DNA of 14,370 nt from Candidatus Geothermarchaeota archaeon (lineage in GTDB: Archaea; Thermoproteota; Nitrososphaeria; Geothermarchaeales; JDFR-13): positions 1-14,370 of the forward strand of contig WAMZ01000108.1 in assembly GCA_015522055.1 (NCBI GenBank), given 5' to 3'. How positions within the stretch are numbered: the stretch's first letter is position 1; each line of letters opens with the position of its first letter. This document shows positions 1 through 8,100 of the stretch, one piece after another. The position numbers and the translations under genes are program-made. Below the pieces are notes generated by a model. It was not told the DNA's origin. It did no database searches and saw only the letters and a list, made by a program, of their open reading frames with translations.

Positions 1-1454
1 GTTTTGGGCCTAGAGCCATATGCCTCATCTATTCTCTTTACACTGGTTTCGGTGGGCGCGTTCTTTACCCTGTCTGGGGATCCATATGCTTCATCGATAA
101 TTCTCCTGAATATATCTACATATTCATCTATCTCTTCCTTTGATGCTGATTCTGTTGGTTCAATCATCATCGCCTCCTCAACTATAAGTGGGAAGTACAT
201 GGTGGGTGGATGTAGCCCGTGGTCCAATAGTCTTTTTGCGACATCCCTGGCTGTGACACCCGTCTCTTCTTTTAGTTTCTTGAGGCTTATTACGAATTCA
301 TGCATCCTGAGTGTCTTGGGGTTATATGGGAGTTCGACGCCTCTGGTTGATGCGATTTTCCTCATCATGTAATTAGAGTTTACTACTGCTCTCCCACTTA
401 TCTTCCTAAGGTTGTCTCCACCAATCGATATTAGGTATAGATATGCCCTGATTATGACGGCTATATTACCGTAATATCCATGGACTTTACCAATGGAGTG
501 TTTCAAGTCCTCTCTCAACACGTATTTGTCGTCTATTTTGTCTATATATGGTGTTGGTAGGTATTCTTTGAGGAATGCCTTTACCCCGACTGGCCCACTC
601 CCCGGGCCTCCTCCACCATGGGGTGTTGCGAAGGTTTTATGTAGGTTTACATGCACTATGTCAAAGCCCATGTCACCGGGCCTAGCCCAGCCCACTATCG
701 CATTTAGATTTGCTCCATCATAATACATTAATCCACCTACTTCGTGGATTATTCTGGCTATCTCAACGACGTTCTTCTCGAATAGTCCTAGTGTGTTTGG
801 ATTGGTGAGCATCATCCCTGCCGTGTATTTTCCGGCAGCGCTTTTCAATGCATCTATGTCTACTAATCCATTTTTGTCGCTCGGTATCTCCACTACCTTG
901 AATCCACCCATCTTGGCACTCGCTGGATTGGTGCCGTGGGCTGAGTCTGGGATGATTATCTCATCCTTATGTCTATCTCCATTGGCCTCATGATACTTTT
1001 TAATAATTAATACCCCGACGTATTCGCCATGGGCTCCCGCGGCAGGCTGGAGTGTGAATGCATCCATGCCAGTAATCTGGCATAGATAGTTTTTGAATTC
1101 GTATAGGATTGATAGTAGTCCCTGGATGGTGTCTACGGGCTGGTTGGGGTGGATGGCTGTTATTTTCGGTGTGTTGACTAGGTACTCGCTGAATTTTGGG
1201 TTATACTTCATTGTGCAGCTTCCGAGTGGGTATAGGCCTAGGTCTACCGCATAATTCATCTGGGTTAATCTAGTGTAATGCCTTACCACCCTGGATTTTG
1301 GAAGGTTTGGCAGGTTGAGCCTCCTCCTAATATATTTACTTGGAATATATTTAGATATCTCAGATATGTTTTCTTCAGGTATATCTATGTCGGATTGGCC
1401 TGCCAATTCATATATTAATGGTTCGTCCCACTTAGCCTGCCTAAACATACTCAT
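1..1454 (-). CDS. gcvPB: Glycine dehydrogenase (decarboxylating) subunit 2, C-terminus cut by window edge
   Basis: This is the PLP-carrying subunit of the P-protein of the glycine cleavage system. It decarboxylates glycine and passes the aminomethyl group to the lipoyl arm of GcvH in the cytoplasm. I translated the minus strand by hand: 484 codons are open from the ATG at 1454 to the left edge. Family motifs are PLGSCTMKYNP (residues 76-86), LQPAAGAHGEY (135-145), SAHGTNPASAK (171-181) and NLHKTFATPHGGGGPGSGPVG from 270, with K273 as the expected Schiff-base lysine. Relatives are about 480-510 residues, so only a short tail should be missing. The start ATG overlaps the TGA of gcvPA (ATGA, 1451-1454) and has a GGGGGAT ribosome binding site just upstream, which points to translational coupling. 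ATG at 1448 is a possible alternative start two codons later. The family call is secure from motifs. Confidence 0.95.
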   Translation of the reverse strand, partial: MSMFRQAKWDEPLIYELAGQSDIDIPEENISEISKYIPSKYIRRRLNLPNLPKSRVVRHYTRLTQMNYAVDLGLYPLGSCTMKYNPKFSEYLVNTPKITAIHPNQPVDTIQGLLSILYEFKNYLCQITGMDAFTLQPAAGAHGEYVGVLIIKKYHEANGDRHKDEIIIPDSAHGTNPASAKMGGFKVVEIPSDKNGLVDIDALKSAAGKYTAGMMLTNPNTLGLFEKNVVEIARIIHEVGGLMYYDGANLNAIVGWARPGDMGFDIVHVNLHKTFATPHGGGGPGSGPVGVKAFLKEYLPTPYIDKIDDKYVLREDLKHSIGKVHGYYGNIAVIIRAYLYLISIGGDNLRKISGRAVVNSNYMMRKIASTRGVELPYNPKTLRMHEFVISLKKLKEETGVTARDVAKRLLDHGLHPPTMYFPLIVEEAMMIEPTESASKEEIDEYVDIFRRIIDEAYGSPDRVKNAPTETSVKRIDEAYGSRPK

Positions 1455-2782
1455 CTGTATCCCCCTATCAATTCTATTAAATGTGTGAAGTCTTCATAGG
1501 TATGGTATTCATTTACTGATATTACGTGGGCATCTTTGTCGAGATAGCCGAATAGGATGTCATGGCTCACTAGATAATTAATTAAACTCCCTGATTCATA
1601 GGGTCTATTTGGTTTTAGTGCGAATTCCCTGTGGAATGGGAGGTCATATTTGTTCTCGAATCCTTGGTTAAGGAGCATTTCATGTAGCTTATGTGAATTT
1701 ATTAGGAGTTCCTTGGACAATTTTATCAAGCCGTCCCTACCGATTATCGAGATGTATATGGCTGTGGATATGGCTGATAACGCTTCATTGGTACATATGT
1801 TTGATGTGGCTTTCTCCCTCCTAATATGCTGTTCCCTTGTCTGTAGTATCATGGCGAAGGCCCTATCGCCATCTATATCCCTAGTTAGGCCTATTATTCT
1901 ACCCGGCATATTTCTTATTAATCCCATCTCCCCCCTTACTGCAAATATTCCTAGTAGGGGTCCTCCGAAGTTCATGGGTAGTCCGAGGGGCTGGCCCTCC
2001 CCGACCGCAATATCGGCCCCTAATTCCCCGGGGGGCTTTAATATGGGTAGGGCTAGGGGGTCGACCCCTAGTATGACAAGCGCGTCACTGCCATGTATCG
2101 CATCAATTGCCTCGTCTAAGTTTTCGTATATGTATCCATACATGTTTGGATATTCTAGGTATACTCCGGCAACTCCTTCCATGAGTTTATGCTTCAAGTC
2201 CTTTATATCTATATTCCCCTCTTCATCCGCTTTCAAATATCCGTAGGATATGTTAGCTCCCCATAGATACGTCTTTATCACCCTCTCTCGGTTTGACGGG
2301 ATGTGGTCAGGTATTAAGACGGAATTGATCTTCTTTACCCTGCATGCCATGAGTAGAGCCTCCCCAGCAGCTGATGACCAGTCGTACATAGAACTGTTGA
2401 CGACGTCTAGGTCGAGCAATTCCGCCATCATGCTCTGATACTCGTATAGAGCCTGCATGGTGCCTTGGGATATCTCTGCTTGATAGGGTGTATAGCTCGT
2501 CAGGAACTCGCTCCTACTTATTATATAATATACTATATAAGGTATGTATACTGGCCAGACGCCGCCTCCTACATATATATTGTTTGGCTTGAATACCTTG
2601 TCTCTTGAGAGCCTATCCATTAGATAGTCTCCAAGCAGCTTCTCGGGTATCTTCGGTATATCTAGTTTTCCATCGAATCTTATCTCCCTTGGTAATATGT
2701 CGTTGAATAATTCTTCTATATTATTGTAGCCTAATTCCCTAAGCATATCATCTGGAATTATATGCGAATCCGATAGCTCCAT
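1451..2782 (-). CDS. gcvPA: Glycine dehydrogenase (decarboxylating) subunit 1
   Basis: This is the partner subunit of GcvPB. In archaea and many bacteria the P-protein is an alpha2beta2 enzyme made of these two homologous halves. The 443-residue length is usual for the family. Diagnostic stretches are FLTSYTPYQAEISQGTMQAL (93-112), GQPLGLPMNFGGPLLGIFA (263-281) and QHIRREKATSNICTN (318-332). This half has the fold-type I aminotransferase architecture, but the PLP lysine lies in GcvPB. The segment YVGGGVWPVYIPYIV (70-84) is where relatives have a similar Gly-rich turn. The ATG start at 2782 is preceded by GAGGGTTGAGCC on the minus strand, with GAGG as a plausible ribosome binding site. An ATG further upstream is cut off by a TGA. 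It forms a two-gene operon with gcvPB. The other components (gcvT, gcvH, lpd) are not in the window. Confidence 0.96.
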   Translation of the reverse strand: MELSDSHIIPDDMLRELGYNNIEELFNDILPREIRFDGKLDIPKIPEKLLGDYLMDRLSRDKVFKPNNIYVGGGVWPVYIPYIVYYIISRSEFLTSYTPYQAEISQGTMQALYEYQSMMAELLDLDVVNSSMYDWSSAAGEALLMACRVKKINSVLIPDHIPSNRERVIKTYLWGANISYGYLKADEEGNIDIKDLKHKLMEGVAGVYLEYPNMYGYIYENLDEAIDAIHGSDALVILGVDPLALPILKPPGELGADIAVGEGQPLGLPMNFGGPLLGIFAVRGEMGLIRNMPGRIIGLTRDIDGDRAFAMILQTREQHIRREKATSNICTNEALSAISTAIYISIIGRDGLIKLSKELLINSHKLHEMLLNQGFENKYDLPFHREFALKPNRPYESGSLINYLVSHDILFGYLDKDAHVISVNEYHTYEDFTHLIELIGGYR

Positions 2783-2816
2783 GGCTCAACCCTCATTCAT
2801 CCCATGATATTCGGGG

Positions 2817-2881
2817 CATAAATAACTTGATGTGTGGATAGCTGTGGTGGCAACAGTTTCTTTAAAATAAATTTTATATTG
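2817..2881 (-). promoter_or_regulatory. Candidate promoter region for gcvPA-gcvPB
   Basis: Read on the minus strand, two AT-rich elements lie upstream of gcvPA. One is GTTATTTATG at 2826-2817, which would place transcription start about 10-15 bases before the ATG. The other is a TATAAAAT/TTTATTTTAAA block at 2881-2857, giving a leader of about 60 bases. The second overlaps the plus-strand TATA element of the divergent gene, so the block may serve both directions. I saw no glycine riboswitch-like fold. The call rests on base composition and position only. Confidence 0.35.
2873..2880 (+). promoter_or_regulatory. TATA box for the 549-residue membrane protein gene
   Basis: TTTATATT sits about 55 bases before the TTG start at 2935 and is preceded by an A-rich stretch (AAAATAAA) suitable as a BRE. 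Archaeal spacing predicts transcription start near 2902, leaving a leader of about 33 bases that keeps the GGTGGTGA ribosome binding site at 2919-2926. Confidence 0.5.
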
Positions 2882-2934
2882 AACATTAATATTCATATCA
2901 TACTATATCGTTGATTCCGGTGGTGAATATATAG

Positions 2935-4584
2935 TTGAAGAGTACTGGTTACTTAATACTCGCGGTTCTTGTAGTGGGTATATCGCTGCTCCCCTATATA
3001 AATGGCGTATATGGACAGGGGAGCTTATTAAATATTGATCAGAAGATTTTTATTGAGAAGAATGGAGGTAATCTATATCTATTTTATCAGGTAGAAATTA
3101 TTGGTGATAACCCGGGAAGTGTAGTTTTCAACTTCCCGGTTTCATTTATAGATAGGTCGAGATACTTTTATGTTGAGGCCTATTATGGTAAGAAGAACCT
3201 AATCCCCGTCTCCATCGAGTATCATCCTAATGCTACAAGTATTAATATAGATGTATCTGGCTTACCCTTAGTAGATAATAAATATTCATTTAGTTTCATA
3301 TTGTATATCCCTGCTTATGTATATCAGGAGTCGGCTGGAAGCTATAGCTTCGATATCGTCCGCTATCCATCTACAAACATCCCCATCAACTATACTAAGC
3401 TGGAGATAGATCTTCCCTTCGATACACGTCCTGATACTAATCCTCCTGGGACCGAGGTGATTAGGGTCTCGCCAACTGGTGCTCCTCAGGACCAGTATAA
3501 GATTGAGGGTGAGTTCGGGGCTGACGATATTATATATGACTCAAGGGGGCTTCCGGAGGTTTTCCAGGTAAGTATAAGGCCTACCAGGGGAGTCGCCCCT
3601 CCCATTCTCCTACTTAAGGGGAATGCCACTCTTGATATTTACTTAATGTCTAATGGTGGTGTTGAGTATAGACTTGCTTATAGGCTCTACAATTATGGGA
3701 GGGATGCCTTGGCTGGTAATGTTAGGTTGGAGTTTAAGAAGGTGCCTGGAACGAGGCTGGTGGCGGCTCTTAGTATGTTGAATAGGGAGTTGGAGGCGAC
3801 TGAGGTTGGGGACCAGGTTAGAGTAGCTCTTCCATATGCAACAAAGCCGGGTGAGTATATCGAGGTTGTACTCGTGTTGTTTGATGGGGATGGAGCGGGG
3901 TTGATGGGTGTAATTGGGGATACTATAGGTTTCAATGCTTCATTCAGTTTCCCGGCCGAATATTTCCTCGAGGGGCTGGATATCAACGTTTTCTCCCCCG
4001 ATAATAAGCTGGTCTATATGGCTAAACTTTCCAATGTCACCAAGTTTAGTACGGTGGATATAGATCTGAAGGTCGGTAATAATATACTGGGTATACTGGG
4101 GCAGGTGCCTGTAATAGGTATTCCGATACTTGCCGTGGGTATCCTGGGGATATCATATTCAATATATAATTTAGTAACATATTATCTGATGGGTAGGCTG
4201 CCACCTGATCTATCTGTATATCTTGGGAAGGTCTCTAAGTTTATTGGTACTATGAATGAGTTGATAGAGCTTGAGGATAAGTATCTTGCTAGGGAGATAA
4301 GGAGTAAGGAATACGTTGCTAGGAGGAATGAGTTGATTAGGAGGCTGAGGAGTGAGATTAGGGAGGCCAATGAGAGTAAGGCTGTATTGAAGCGTAGGGT
4401 TGGGCAGAATCCTGTGATTGAGAGGGAGCTGAGGCTTGTCGAGGAAGCTCTTGATAAATGGGATGAGTTGAAGAGGCTTGAGAGTGAGTTCAGGGCTAGG
4501 AAGATCTCTCCACAAGAGTATAGTGAACGTAGGAAGAGGCTGATTCTGGACTTCAAGTCGATTGTATCCAAGATTAGTATATGA
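2935..4584 (+). CDS. Signal-peptide membrane protein of unknown function with duplicated SHOCT-like tail motif
   Basis: I do not recognise a named family. The gene starts at TTG 2935, eight bases after GGTGGTGA. Residues 4-23 are hydrophobic and end near VYGQG, a typical signal peptide. Residues 28-380 look extracytoplasmic: beta-rich, no cysteine, and five N-x-S/T sequons (N99, N152, N230, N334, N367) that could carry archaeal N-glycans. A hydrophobic segment spans about 384-419 (NILGILGQVPVIGIPILAVG and onward), followed by a basic, charged tail (421-549), so an outside-to-inside single-pass topology is likely. The tail is mostly predicted helix. It contains two similar units, 441-474 and 510-543, with 14 identities in 34 positions and the shared pattern L..LE..y.ARkI...EY..RR..LI, which resembles SHOCT motifs. 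The gene lies between the divergent gcv operon and tRNA-Gln with its own promoter and is probably monocistronic. A surface-protein anchor or envelope sensor would fit, but that is a guess. Confidence 0.8.
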   Translation: MKSTGYLILAVLVVGISLLPYINGVYGQGSLLNIDQKIFIEKNGGNLYLFYQVEIIGDNPGSVVFNFPVSFIDRSRYFYVEAYYGKKNLIPVSIEYHPNATSINIDVSGLPLVDNKYSFSFILYIPAYVYQESAGSYSFDIVRYPSTNIPINYTKLEIDLPFDTRPDTNPPGTEVIRVSPTGAPQDQYKIEGEFGADDIIYDSRGLPEVFQVSIRPTRGVAPPILLLKGNATLDIYLMSNGGVEYRLAYRLYNYGRDALAGNVRLEFKKVPGTRLVAALSMLNRELEATEVGDQVRVALPYATKPGEYIEVVLVLFDGDGAGLMGVIGDTIGFNASFSFPAEYFLEGLDINVFSPDNKLVYMAKLSNVTKFSTVDIDLKVGNNILGILGQVPVIGIPILAVGILGISYSIYNLVTYYLMGRLPPDLSVYLGKVSKFIGTMNELIELEDKYLAREIRSKEYVARRNELIRRLRSEIREANESKAVLKRRVGQNPVIERELRLVEEALDKWDELKRLESEFRARKISPQEYSERRKRLILDFKSIVSKISI

Positions 4585-4597
4585 AAGGGGGCAAAAA

Positions 4598-4605
4598 TTT
4601 ATATC
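4598..4605 (+). promoter_or_regulatory. TATA box for tRNA-Gln
   Basis: TTTATATC preceded by GCAAAAA lies about 30 bases before the first tRNA base. This is normal archaeal spacing for a tRNA transcript with a short 5' leader removed by RNase P. It begins 14 bases after the stop codon of the upstream membrane protein gene. Confidence 0.6.
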
Positions 4606-4633
4606 TATTTTTCTCTGAATTGAATAATGGGTT

Positions 4634-4724
4634 AGCCCCGTCGTCTAGCGGCCAAGGATGCCGGCCTTTGGAGCCTATGTGGAGAGAGCCGGTGACCCCG
4701 GTTCGAATCCGGGCGGGGCTACCA
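4634..4724 (+). tRNA. tRNA-Gln (anticodon UUG) with intron; CCA encoded
   Basis: The cloverleaf can be drawn by eye. The acceptor stem is AGCCCCG (4634-4640) with CGGGGCT (4714-4720), then discriminator A4721 and genomic CCA 4722-4724. The D stem is GTCT (4643-4646) with GGAT (4656-4659), including wobble pairs. The anticodon stem is CCGGC (4661-4665) with GCCGG (4688-4692) once the intron is removed. The loop is then CUUUGGA, with anticodon UUG at 4668-4670 reading CAA. The variable region has four bases (4693-4696). The T arm is CCCGG-TTCGAAT-CCGGG (4697-4713). The A1-U72 first pair fits archaeal tRNA-Gln, which is made by amidation of Glu-tRNA-Gln through GatDE; GatDE is known to read that pair. 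Glu (UUC) was considered, but the bases at 34-36 are clearly TTG. Confidence 0.93.
4672..4686 (+). other. 15-base tRNA intron at canonical position 37/38
   Basis: Removing these 15 bases restores the five-pair anticodon stem and a seven-base loop. A bulge-helix-bulge target for the archaeal splicing endonuclease can be drawn. Loop bases 32-35 (CUUU, 4666-4669) pair with GGAG (4681-4684), with two G-U pairs. The flanking three-base bulges are GG/A (cut after 4671) and AG/A (cut after 4686). A GAGCC direct repeat at both boundaries (4671-4675 and 4686-4690) means the exact cut cannot be fixed from sequence alone, but the canonical 37/38 placement agrees with the bulges. The distal helix is minimal. 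Confidence 0.85.
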
Positions 4725-4767
4725 ATATGTATGAATCAGCTATATATTGTAGATACTTGTGTAAACC

Positions 4768-4775
4768 TTTATATT
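4768..4775 (+). promoter_or_regulatory. Upstream TATA-like element before rpoH
   Basis: TTTATATT follows TGTAAACC, 43 bases after the end of tRNA-Gln. It would start transcription near 4800. It may be a distal promoter of the polymerase operon or of a very short upstream reading frame (see findings). Confidence 0.4.
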
Positions 4776-4812
4776 TAGGTAGTGGGTAAAAATGCTAATT
4801 GACATGGAAAAA

Positions 4813-4820
4813 TTTATATT
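4813..4820 (+). promoter_or_regulatory. Probable main TATA box of the rpoH-rpoB-rpoA operon
   Basis: TTTATATT is preceded by the A-rich GGAAAAA, a good BRE-TATA pair. It predicts transcription start near 4843-4845 and a leader of roughly 37-45 bases to the rpoH start, retaining the GAGGGTGGT ribosome binding site. Confidence 0.55.
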
Positions 4821-4876
4821 ACTCCTCGTGAGTATATTGGTGAAGAAGGGTTTATGTAATATGTCCCCGGGTTCTA

Positions 4877-4886
4877 GAGGGTGGTT
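4877..4886 (+). promoter_or_regulatory. Ribosome binding site overlapping the annotated rpoH start
   Basis: GAGGGTGGTT is the only strong Shine-Dalgarno-like stretch near rpoH. It overlaps the GTG at 4881, which is the sole canonical start after the in-frame TAG at 4875-4877. Normal spacing would instead favour initiation at CTG 4890 (or ATA 4887), so it casts doubt on the start. Confidence 0.45.
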
Positions 4887-5168
4887 ATACTGAAGAAGAA
4901 GTCGTCATCTAAGTCGGATAATGAGAAGGATTTTAATGAGATTCTCCTTAACCATAGACTGGTTCCTAAACATATTATCTTGAGTGAGGAGGAGAAGCGT
5001 GAGGTCATTAAGAAATATGCGGGGGGCGATCCGTATAAACTGCCGTATATCTTGGCTAGCGATCCTGTTGTGAAGGCTATTGGGGCTAAACCCGGGGATG
5101 TTATTAAGATTATAAGGAAGAGTCCTACGGCTGGAGAGGCCGTTTATTATAGGTTGGTGGTGAGGTAG
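4881..5168 (+). CDS. rpoH: DNA-directed RNA polymerase subunit H (Rpb5 C-terminal homologue)
   Basis: This is a small subunit of archaeal RNA polymerase, equal to the C-terminal domain of eukaryotic Rpb5. It binds the jaw region of the large A subunit near downstream DNA. The conserved domain is residues 25-95, with LVPKHIILSEEEK (27-39), LPYILASDPVVKAIGAKPGD (54-73) and SPTAGEAVYYRLVV (81-94). The first 20 residues are a Lys/Ser-rich extension of low complexity. The reading frame offers only GTG 4881 as a canonical start, yet the ribosome binding site overlaps it. A CTG start at 4890 would remove three residues and leave the domain intact. The gene opens the polymerase operon, and its TAG lies one base before rpoB. 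Confidence 0.95.
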   Translation: MVILKKKSSSKSDNEKDFNEILLNHRLVPKHIILSEEEKREVIKKYAGGDPYKLPYILASDPVVKAIGAKPGDVIKIIRKSPTAGEAVYYRLVVR

Positions 5169-5169
5169 T

Positions 5170-8100
5170 ATGGTTAGGGCTATAGATGTTAATAGATTTT
5201 TGGTTACTAAGGAGCAGGATTATGATACTTGGCCTGTAGTCAAGGCTATGATAGACGAGTTCGGGCTTACTAAGCAGCATATAGATTCGTATAACGAGTT
5301 TATTGAGAAGGGTTTGAAGGAGATCGTGGAGGAGAATAAGACTATTAGGATACTGACTCCAAATGGCGAGGTTATATATGAATTTGTGGATGTCTGGGTT
5401 GATAAGCCCCAGGCCACGGAGGTCGATGGATCGACCTTCGATGAGTCCCGTGGATATACCCCAGCAGTGTGTAGGCTTAGGGGCTATACTTATATGGCGC
5501 CTATTATGGCTAGAGTGAGGGTTAAGCGCGGCGATATTGTTGAGGAGGAGCCTAAGCCTATAGAGTTGGGTAGGATTCCAGTTATGGTTAAGTCGAGGAT
5601 ATGTGTACTATATGGTAAGTCGAGGGAAGAATTGATCGCGATGGGTGAGGACCCTGATGACCCTGGTGGATATTTCATTATAAATGGTAGTGAGAGGGCT
5701 ATAGTGGCTTTGGAGGACCTAGCCTCCAATAATATTATAACTCAGAAGGAGACGGTTTCAGGGACTGAGGTATATACATCTATGATTCTATCGGTTAAAG
5801 GCTCCCTCCGCAACCATGTTACGGTTACTCTTAAGAAGAATAATATTATGGTTAAGATTCCCTTCTTGATAGCCGATATTCCTTTCCCTATTGTTATGAA
5901 GGCTTTAGGCGTTGTTGGTGATGAGGATATAGCTAAGGCGGTGTCTAGGGACCCTGAGATCATTGAGGAGTTGGCTCCTGTCCTGGAGAAGTATTCATCT
6001 ATATCTACGCAGGAGGAGGCCTTAATCTATATTGGTAATAGGACCCAGATTTATCAGCAGCCCCTTGATAGGAGGGTCAATAGGGCTAAGCATATACTAG
6101 ATAAGTATCTATTCCCACATGTGGGGATTGGGCCTCAGTATAGGATTAGGAAGGCTTATCTCTTGGCTGAGATGGTTAGGAGGGCTATTGAGCTTAAGTT
6201 GGGTAGGAGGAAGCCCGATGATAGGGATCACTATGCTAATAAGAGGCTTAGGCTTGCCGGGCCTCTATTGGGGCAGATATTCTCAAAGGCGTTCAAGTCT
6301 CTGTTGAAAGATTTACAGTATAACTTGACTAAGAACTATATATATTCCCAGAAGGTCTCCTTATCCTACTTCGTGCGTTCAAGTAAGATTACTAGGAGGT
6401 TTAGCTATGCCTTGGCTACTGGTACCTGGACCCAGAGGACTACTGGAGTTACGCAGATGCTGGACAGGACTAACTACCTGTCTTCATTGAGCCATCTGCG
6501 TAGGGTGCAGTCTCCGCTTAGCAGGAGTAGGCCTCAGTTTGAGGCTAGGGAGGTACATGCATCGCACCTCGGTAGAATCTGCCCTGTCGAGAGTCCTGAG
6601 GGTCAGAATATTGGGTTGGTTAAGAACCTAGCATTATCGGCTGTTGTCTCGAATGAGTATCCGGCGGAGATACTTAGGAATATAATGTTTAGAGAGGGTT
6701 TGATACCTGTGGAGAATGCTCCTGATGAGGCGTGGGAGGGTTATGCCAGGGTATTCTTGAATGGTGAATTTGTGGGCTTTGTACCAGATCCTGTTGAGTT
6801 TGCTGAGAAGATTAGGGGGTATAGGAGGAGGGGTGAGATAGCCCCAACTGTTAGTGTAACGGTTAGGCATGTGGATTCACCTTTGTTGCCTCCAGAGGTA
6901 TATATAGATTCTAGTGCCGCACGGGTGATGAGGCCTTTAATTAGGGTTGTGGATGGTAAGCCTCTCCTCACCAAGGAGCATATTAGGATGGTTAGGGAGG
7001 GTAAGCTAAGGTTTAGGGATCTCCTTAAGATGGGTATAATCGAGTTGATCGATGCGAACGAGGAGTTCAATGTATTGACCGCCTTCTTTGTGCATGAATT
7101 GACTAAGAAGCATACTCATCTCGAGCTTTCACCATATACTTTCTTCGGGATTACGGCTTCATTCATCCCATATGCTGAGCATAACCAGTCCCCGAGGAAT
7201 TCTTATGAGGCCGCGATGGCTAAACAGGCTCTTGGTGTACCATATAAGAACTTTAGGTTTAGAATGGATACTAGGGCCCACCTCCTTGAGTATCCCCAGA
7301 TACCTATCGTCCAGACACGTCTATCGAATATAATTGGTTTGAATAATGTGCCTATCGGGCAGAACTTGGTCGTAGCTATCTTATCCTATGAGAGCTATAA
7401 CATGGAGGATGCGGTCGTCATAAATAGGGCTGCGGTTGATAGAGGCCTACTAAGATCCTTCTTCTACAAGTCCTATGAGTCTTCGGCCAAGATCCACTCC
7501 GGTGGTGTACATGATAGGTTTGAGGTGCCGGATCCATCGGTTAAGAACTATATCGGTGAGGATGCCTATAGGGCTTTGGAGGAGGATGGGCTGCCGTTCT
7601 TGGAGGCGGAGCTAAGCCATGGAGATGCTGTTATAGGTAAGACCGGGCCTCCAAGGTTCCTAGGAGAGTATAGGGAGTCTAGATTTATAGAGGTTAGGAG
7701 GGATTACTCCAAGACATTGGACCAGTTTAGTGGAAAGGTGGATAAGGTTATACTCACGATTAATAGCGATGGTGAATTGACGGCGGTCGTTAGGGTGCGT
7801 GAGCATAGAGTGCCTGAGCTTGGTGATAAGGTGGCGTCTAGACATGGGCAGAAGGGTGTCATTGGTTTATTGGCCGATCCGGAGGACATGCCATATACGG
7901 CGGATGGTATAGTGCCGGACCTATTAATTAATCCCCATGCATTCCCATCCAGGATGACTGTCGGCCAGTTCCTGGAGTCTATAGCGGGTAAGTATGGGGC
8001 TATGGCGGGTAGATTTGTGGATGGTTCGCCATTCGTATCACATAACTATGAGGAGTTGGCTGAGCTGCTTAAGAGTGTTGGTTTCGAGCCGATGGGTACA

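Noticed and set aside
4..993. Three plus-strand open frames at the left end
   Set aside because: They are antisense to gcvPB, which is continuous on the minus strand with all family motifs.
1650..2246. Long plus-strand open frame (198 codons) opposite gcvPA
   Set aside because: It is an antisense shadow of a clear gcvPA gene, has no ribosome binding site, and has a low-complexity translation without family features.
2783..2934. Glycine riboswitch upstream of gcvPA
   Set aside because: The leader is too short and AT-rich, and no conserved paired aptamer could be drawn.
4606..4615. T-rich stretch CTATTTTTCT as terminator of the membrane protein gene
   Set aside because: It has only five consecutive T and sits between the tRNA TATA box and the tRNA itself; too weak to call.
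4634..4724. tRNA-Glu reading of the tRNA
   Set aside because: The CCTTTNGAGCC surroundings recall tRNA-Glu, but the bases at 34-36 are TTG, and A1-U72 fits glutamine.
4581..4778. Open frame of about 65 codons running across the tRNA
   Set aside because: It lies over the tRNA-Gln promoter and gene; its coding potential is explained by the tRNA sequence.
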